Assembly (NCBI GenBank): GCA_024663395.1
Contig: JANFAH010000001.1
Coordinates: 992,001 to 1,056,000, forward strand
Length of the DNA: 64,000 nucleotides
Source: Pisolithus tinctorius
Lineage: Eukaryota; Basidiomycota; Agaricomycetes; Boletales; Pisolithaceae
Direction: 5' to 3'
Shown here: in pieces, positions 59,257 to 64,000 of the stretch
Numbering within the stretch: position 1 is the first letter of the stretch
Layout: each line of letters begins with the position of its first letter
The notes under the pieces: generated by a model
What the model saw: the letters and a program-made list of their open reading frames with translations, nothing else
The model's database searches: none
What the model was told of the DNA's origin: nothing
Program-made: the position numbers and the translations under genes

Positions 59257-59720
59257 GTGAAGGTGGGGTCGGCTGACCTGGCTGGAGGGTGGACCCACTG
59301 CCTGAAAGTGGGGTCAGCCAACCTGGCTGGAGGGCAGACCCACCTCCTGGAAGTGGGGTCGGCCAACCCGGCTGGAGGGTGGACCCACTGCCTGAAAGTG
59401 GGGTTGGCTGACCTGGCTGGAGGGTGGACGCACTGCCTGAAAGTGGGGTCAGCTGACCTGGCTGGAGGGCAGACCCACTGCCTGAAAGTGGGGTTGGCCG
59501 ACCTGGCTGGAGGGTGGATGCACTGCCTGAAAGTGGGGTTGGCCGACCTGGCTGGAGGGTGGACCCACCTCCTGGAAGTGGGGTCGGCTGACCCGGCTGG
59601 AGGGTGGACCCACTGCCTGAAAGTGGGGTTGGCCGACCTGGCTGGAGGGTGGACCCACCTCCTGGAAGTGGGGTCAGCCGACATGATTGGAGGATGGACC
59701 CACCTCCTGGAAGTGGGGTC
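59257..59720 (+). repeat. 45-bp minisatellite, left arm, about 10 units
   Basis: The unit is GTGGGGTCGGCTGACCTGGC followed by TGGAGGGTGGACCCACTGCC and TGAAA. The period of 45 keeps several frames open on both strands, which accounts for the long open frames here (SADLAGGWTHCLKV-like on plus). Units vary between CCTGAAAG and CCTGGAAG and between GGTGG and GGCAG. The array is the inverted counterpart of 62,400-63,100. Confidence 0.9.
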
Positions 59721-59724
59721 TGAC

Positions 59725-60500
59725 ATGATTTTGTCATGACATCATTGTGGCTGTGTACCCCATGCCATCACTTTCCCACCATCAAAGCGGAGTTTGAATT
59801 TCTCATTGATGTGACTGTGTTTATTATGTACACAGCTGTATTCAGCCCAACAAATGGCCCCTGATGGTATTAATATCAATATGCTTACCTAATTAGATGT
59901 AGCGGAGTTTCAATCTGATTCTGTCATGACATCATTGTGGCTGTGTATCCCTTACCATCACTATACCACCCTTGAAGCGGAGTTTGAATTTCTCATTGAT
60001 GTGGCTGTGTTTATTATGTACACAGCTGTATTCAGCCCAACAAACAGCCCCTGATGGTATTGATATCAATATGCTTACCTAATTAGATGTAGCGGAGTTT
60101 CAATCTGATTCTGTCATGACATCATTGTGGCTGTGTACCCCTTACCATCACTATCCCACCCTCAAAGTGGAGTTTGAATTTCTCATTGATGTGACTGTGT
60201 TTATTATGTACACAGCTGTATTCAGCCCAACAAATGGCCCCTGATGGTATTAATATCAATATGCTTACCTAATTAGATGTAGCGGAGTTTCAATCTAATT
60301 TTGTCATGACATCATTGTGGCTGTGTACCCCTTACCATCACTATCCCACCCTCAAAGCAGAGTTTGAATTTCTCATTGATGTGGCTGTGTTGACATATGC
60401 ACAGCTGTATTCAGCTTCACAAATGGCCCCTGATGGTATTATTATCAGTATGCTTATGTAATTAGTTGTGGCAGGGTTTCATTACAAATTTGACATGACA
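59725..60500 (+). repeat. 190-bp tandem repeat, about four units
   Basis: TTTGAATTTCTCATTGAT occurs with its TCTCATTGAT at 59,801, 59,991, 60,181 and 60,371, an exact 190-bp period. Each unit also has TGTCATGACATCATTGTGG, a TTATTATGTACACAGCTG stretch and ATGTAGCGGAGTTTCAAT. The fourth unit is the most diverged. Confidence 0.9.
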
Positions 60501-60676
60501 TCATTGTAGCTGTGTTTTCATTACCAATTAACTACTGGTCCGCTTTTGTGATTACATAAAAGTAATGTGGTGCTGTGCAGTGTGCCATCAGCATGTCATG
60601 TGATGTCATGTGACATGCTTCACTGCACATGCTGCGACCAGTGGCTGATGACCAAACAGCAGCAAACAGAAAATTT

Positions 60677-60684
60677 TATAAAAG
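60677..60684 (+). promoter_or_regulatory. TATA box-like site inside the inverted-repeat element
   Basis: TATAAAAG is followed by a CT-rich leader (CTTCATCTTTCTCTCTCCCA) and about 110 bp on by a donor-like GGTATGT at 60,790. This is the layout of a fungal promoter, 5' leader and first intron, but no gene follows. It may be a relic of a lost internal gene or drive a non-coding transcript. Confidence 0.4.
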
Positions 60685-60884
60685 ACGCACTTCAACACAC
60701 CACTCTTCATCTTTCTCTCTCCCATGTTCCTCTTACCACTCCCTTGATGCTGGACTTCACCTATGTAGACTGCAGCTGCATGGGTTTAAGGTATGTCTTG
60801 TAGTATCCTGTTGTTGTCCTGCAGCCCACTGTGTGCCTGGCCAGCACACTATGGGTGTGTAGGTTACTGATACTATCTTCCTGT

Positions 60885-61085
60885 GGGTTCTGGGGGTTTA
60901 GTCTGTGCCTGCTTTTGCAGGCCAGCTGGGGTTCTGGGGGGTTACATAGTCTGTACCTGCTAGTGCAGGCCAGCTTAGGACTTTTTCATTGTGGGACCTG
61001 GGGGCTTAGTCTGTGCCTGCTAATGCAGGCCAGCTTTGTGGGTTCTGGGGGATTTATAGTCTGTGCCTGCCAGTGCAGGCCAGCT
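60885..61085. repeat. Four hairpin-forming repeats, ~50-65 bp
   Basis: Each unit contains GGGTTCTGGGGG or a close variant, TAGTCTGTGCCTGC, a 4-nt spacer and GCAGGCCAGCT. CCTGC and GCAGG pair in all four units around the spacers TTTT, TAGT, TAAT and CAGT, so the stem is conserved while the loop varies. Confidence 0.75.
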
Positions 61086-61219
61086 TCTGACTGACATCTG
61101 TATTATCTTTGTACTAGTCTTTTAAATACCTTATTTTCTCTAGAGATCTCAGTGTCTTTCTGGGGAGGGGCCCCTCCAGGATGCCTGAGGTCTCAGTTCC
61201 ACTTGGAACATTTGCTCTG

Positions 61220-61378
61220 TAACTTAGTCCTGTATTTTTCTTGGCTGTGTATTTGCTCAATCCTGTATTTTCTTGGCTGTGTATTTGCTCAATCCTGTAT
61301 TTTCTGGGCTGTGTATTTGGTTGGTCATTCCTGTATTTCCTTGGCTGTGTATTTGGTTGGTCAATCCTTGTAGTTGCT
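61220..61378. repeat. Minisatellite, 30-39 bp units, about four copies
   Basis: TCCTGTATTTTCTTGGCTGT followed by GTATTTGCTCAA or GTATTTGGTTGGTCA recurs. Later units are longer because of the GGTTGGTCA insertion. Confidence 0.8.
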
Positions 61379-61430
61379 AGGCTGTGTAACATGAATTGCT
61401 CCCATGCTGCTTGATTTTTTGAAGTTGTGT

Positions 61431-61450
61431 AACCCTAACCCTAACCCTAG
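61431..61450. repeat. Short interstitial telomere-type repeat, (CCCTAA)3
   Basis: AACCCTAACCCTAACCCTAG, three units of the canonical fungal telomere repeat, inside the inverted-repeat element. It is too short to be a chromosome end. Confidence 0.85.
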
Positions 61451-62142
61451 CAAAGGACATGCACTGGGCAAAGTAGAAATCCCACCACCCTGGTGATTGA
61501 GTCAAAGGGTAAACCTGAGGGTCAGATAAGTGTGAAATCTAAGGGATCCATACCACATGGGGTGGGGGTGAGGTTGTGTGTAAGTAGTAGGCAAATGGGT
61601 ATGGCATAGGCCAAAGACTTGGGACCCAAGACCAAGGTAATCAATCCATTGGTCTAAGCTCATGTCCAATCCATTGGGTCTAACCTTTACCATACTGGAC
61701 CATACCTGTCAGTCTTTGGATTACTGGCACTTGGGATCTTTGTGTTGGCTGTGCATACCTACATTGTAGCCTGCATTGCTTGTTGGTAGTACATACATAT
61801 ATTGGTAACTCATGTGGTAGATACCTCAGTTTGAATAAAAACTGTAATACCTCTATAGGTCTTCTTTATCAGCCTTCTGTCAGGACTTGTACAAGAACAC
61901 TGCTACATAACATGTCAACTACAGAGCAGGTCCACTTTGTGTTCAGTGTCATTTGATCAACTTCATAAGATCCCTAGAGCTTTATACCCCCCTTGGGTGA
62001 GAGGATCAGTTCTAACCTGATAAGAGACTTTAAAAGAAAACAAGCAGATAGACAACTAAGTGCAGAATGTTAGATTAGGATCAAACATGAAGCATGGAGA
62101 CATGGAAAGAGACTGTCAAGATTGGTTGCTCCTAGGGACAAA

Positions 62143-62173
<31 letters not shown>

Positions 62174-62390
62174 CCACAACACTTAGTGATGAATGCTGAT
62201 GTGGTACTGGCTACTGGCGGGCACAACCAAAAGGTGCCTAGTGGTGAAGGGAGACCTGCTGAAAGGCCAAAAAGCAAGTAATGTGGAGGGGGCTTACTCT
62301 GTACATTGCCATGCTATCTTGCAATGCCCTCATACAAGTTTTCACAGAAAGCTGAAGGTACCAAAATTGAATCTCTTATTGGTATGGGTA
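61451..62390. other. Interior of inverted-repeat element, no gene; G29 run
   Basis: A homopolymer of 29 G lies at 62,143-62,171. The rest has short frames without domains. A direct partial repeat CCATTGG...TCTAA is seen near 61,645-61,683. Confidence 0.5.
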
Positions 62391-62399
62391 TGTGCATCT

Positions 62400-63100
62400 C
62401 CCAGTGAGGTCAGCCCACTCCACTTGCAGGAGGTGGGTGCATCCTCCAAACAGGTTGGCTGACCCCACTTCCAGGCAGTGGGTCTACCCTCCAAACAGGT
62501 CAGCCTACCCCACTTCCAGGAGGTGGGTCCATCCTCCAAACAGGTCGGCCGACCCCACTTTCAGGCAGTGGGTCTACCCTCCAAACAGGTCAGCCTACCC
62601 CACTTCCAGGAGGTGGGTCCACCCTCCAGCCAGGTCGGCCAAACCCACTTTCAGGCAGTGGGTCTGCCCTCCAGCCAGGTTGGCTGACCCCACTTTCAGG
62701 CACTGGGTCCAACCTCCAGCCAGGTCAGCCGACCCCACTTTCAGGCATTGGGTCCAACCTCCAGCCAGGTCAGCTGAACCCACTTGTAGGCAGTGGGACC
62801 ATCCTCCAAACAGGTCGGCTGACCCCACTTTCAGGCACTGGGTCTGCCCTCCAGCCAGGTCGGCTGACCCCACTTTCAGGCACTGGGTCTGCCCTCCAGC
62901 CAGGTCGGCTGACCCCACTTTCAGGCACTGGGTCTGCCCTCCAGCCAGGTTGGCCGACCCCACTTTCAGGCACTGGGTCCACCCTCCAGCTAGGTCAGCC
63001 AACCCCACTTCCAGGCACTGGGTCCAACCTCCAGCCAGGTCAGCCAACCCCACTTTCAGGCACTGGGTCTGCCCTCCAGCCAGGTCAGCCGACCCCACTT
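62400..63100 (-). repeat. 45-bp minisatellite, right arm, about 15 units
   Basis: The unit on the plus strand is GACCCCACTTTCAGGCACTG then GGTCTGCCCTCCAGCCAGGT then CGGCT, the reverse complement of the left-arm unit. A subset of units carries CCAAACAGG in place of CCAGCCAGG, confined to the inner half plus one near 62,805. The 252-codon and 182-codon open frames across it are products of the period and are not counted as genes. Confidence 0.9.
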
Positions 63101-63307
63101 CCACACACCAGCCTACCCACCTTTGGGCACCATCGGCTGACATCGGTTAGTCCCACTTTTAGGACAAAATGTACATGTCAGATGACCCACTTTCAGGCCT
63201 ACAGGTGACTGAAGGGTCTGTCATAGCACAGATGAAGCGCATTCAAAAACAAAAGGCATATTGGCAATAACCCCCCACAACGGGTTACGGAGAGCACGCA
63301 AGTGTAC

Positions 63308-63987
63308 TTAGCTCCAGTCATCCTCATTATCAACCCCCTCTTCGTCAGAAAATTCTGTAATGACAACGTCAGGGCCCTTGATAACGTCAGGTTCATTCTT
63401 GGCATCATCCAAGTCATTGAGGTGCCACACATGAATTTCGTCTGGAAACACTTCAGCTCCTTTTGATATGCTCCCAGTGTCGACTCACCCAGACTGAGGC
63501 CCCCACCAACTCTGCCCATGTAATAATAGCCATTGTTGGTTTTGTGCAATGGAAGGTCACGTTGACCATCGAGTAGTGGGAGGGAGTCATTTGCTTCGGT
63601 GTCTGTGGATAGTGAAACAGAGAGCGATGGTAAAAGGGCGCAGTCCTGAACTGCATGTAATAGATCAAGGTAGACATCCCAAATGGTGAAGCGAGTGATG
63701 GCAGGACGTCCAAGAATGTTATAGCACTCCTCCAAGTGTGCATTCAATGCACGTGGTACTAAGTCAAACACTGGGTGGTTTGCATCAACATATAGTTCAC
63801 GAACATGCTTCAGTGTGGCCCTGTCGACCATGAACTGCAGTGGGGTCAGTCAAATTAGCGGAAACCAATCCTGAAAGAGAGAACTTGCCTTCAAGTCCAA
63901 TGCGCCATAATCCTGGGGAGAGTCGAAGATCAATTCAGCAACTCCATGAGGGAGTACCTGTGATTGGGCTAAGACGATAGTGAGCGA
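63308..63987 (-). CDS. Conserved hypothetical protein with acidic C-terminus (partial, 5' beyond window)
   Basis: An exon at 63,889-63,987 reads SLTIVLAQSQVLPHGVAELI and PQDYGALDLK. It joins by a 54-bp intron (63,835-63,888) with a GC donor (GCAAGT) to FMVDRATLKHVRELYVDANH, PVFDLVPRALNAHLEE, GRPAITRFTIWDVYLDLLHA and KTNNGYYYMGRVGGG. A frame change, by an unseen small intron or an indel near 63,480, then gives SKGAEVFPDEIHVWHLNDLD and an acidic tail ITEFSDEEGVDNEDDWS, stop at 63,308. The tail is rich in Asp/Glu and looks like true coding sequence, whereas the unshifted frame does not. I recall similar sequences among repeated mushroom proteins without known function. It lies 93 bp outside the inverted-repeat element. 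Confidence 0.6.
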
Positions 63988-64000
63988 CTAAGAAATGGAA

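Larger units (their letters stand above)
59150..63215. mobile_element. Inverted-repeat element with opposed minisatellite arms, ~4.07 kb
   Basis: The outer ends are inverted copies. On the left TTCAGTCACTTGTAAGCC is followed by GTGGGTCATCTGACATGTAC; the reverse complement of the right end reads TTCAGTCACCTGTAGGCC then GTGGGTCATCTGACATGTAC. Both arms then continue with matching sequence and enter a 45-bp minisatellite, plus-oriented on the left (59,257-59,720) and minus-oriented on the right (62,400-63,100). The interior has no protein-coding gene but several tandem arrays and a TATA box. No target duplication is evident: GCCACATGA precedes and GGGTCTGTC follows. It may be a non-autonomous DNA transposon or a fold-back element. 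Confidence 0.65.

Noticed and set aside
61431..61450. Chromosome end
   Set aside because: Only three telomere units, with non-telomeric sequence on both sides.
62392..63150. 252-codon plus-strand and 182-codon minus-strand frames in the right satellite arm, and 190/163/160-codon frames in the left arm (59,165-59,739)
   Set aside because: Products of the 45-bp period; the same sequence is open in several frames on both strands.
59150..63215. Target-site duplication for the inverted-repeat element
   Set aside because: Flanking 9-mers GCCACATGA and GGGTCTGTC do not match; no duplication could be claimed.

Overview
The window reads as basidiomycete nuclear DNA, most likely from an Agaricomycete. 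Genes carry short introns of about 50-70 bp with GTAAGT/GTATGT-type donors and occasional CTAAC branch sites. A HET-domain gene, fungal rhodopsin-like membrane proteins, a two-ORF Harbinger element and LTR relics sit in a gene-poor, repeat-rich landscape. Lineage and gene-family calls rest on recalled protein families and motifs; no database was searched.

Layout. 0.6-1.85 kb: a degenerate ~180-190 bp repeat series. 2.5-5.9 kb: a multi-exon gene of unknown function with a His/Pro-rich tail. 6.36-7.40 and 7.87-8.34 kb: two minisatellites (21 bp and exactly 43 bp). 9.8-13.5 kb: two copies of an unnamed dispersed repeat family. 13.5-26.8 kb: visibly CpG-poor DNA holding a decayed solo LTR, a Tc1/mariner fragment, a decayed minus-strand block and a Copia RNase H remnant. 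CpG-rich younger insertions break it up: a PIF/Harbinger element (19,354-22,391, TAA target duplications) and a second solo LTR (22,665-23,378, CAAGT duplications). 26.5-28.3 kb: HET-domain gene (minus). 28.9-31.1 kb: repeat-family copy. 31.5-36.3 kb: a large multi-exon, probably transposon-linked gene of unknown function (minus).

36.9-58.3 kb is the most gene-like part. Four paralogous fungal rhodopsin-type membrane proteins (A 38.6-39.9 minus, B 47.2-48.5 plus, C 51.6-53.0 minus, D 57.0-58.3 minus) are interspersed with an alpha/beta hydrolase (40.3-41.3), its inverted pseudogene copy (46.1-46.9), an acyl-protein thioesterase-like hydrolase (41.9-42.8), a SAM methyltransferase (44.4-45.3), a small membrane protein (55.5-56.0) and more repeat-family copies. 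Block A (rhodopsin plus divergent hydrolase) reappears inverted as block B; the A and C flanks also match, so the cluster grew by segmental duplication.

59.15-63.22 kb is a ~4.07 kb inverted-repeat structure whose long arms each contain a 45-bp minisatellite in opposite orientation. Its interior holds a 190-bp tandem repeat, hairpin-forming repeats, a 30-39 bp array, a (CCCTAA)3 tract and a G29 run. It resembles a large non-autonomous transposon with subterminal satellite arms and is the best candidate here for something undescribed. A conserved acidic-tailed gene (63.3-64.0, minus) abuts it and leaves the window.

The single-copy-looking enzymes (two hydrolases and the methyltransferase) appear intact. 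No pathway joining them can be shown from sequence alone.
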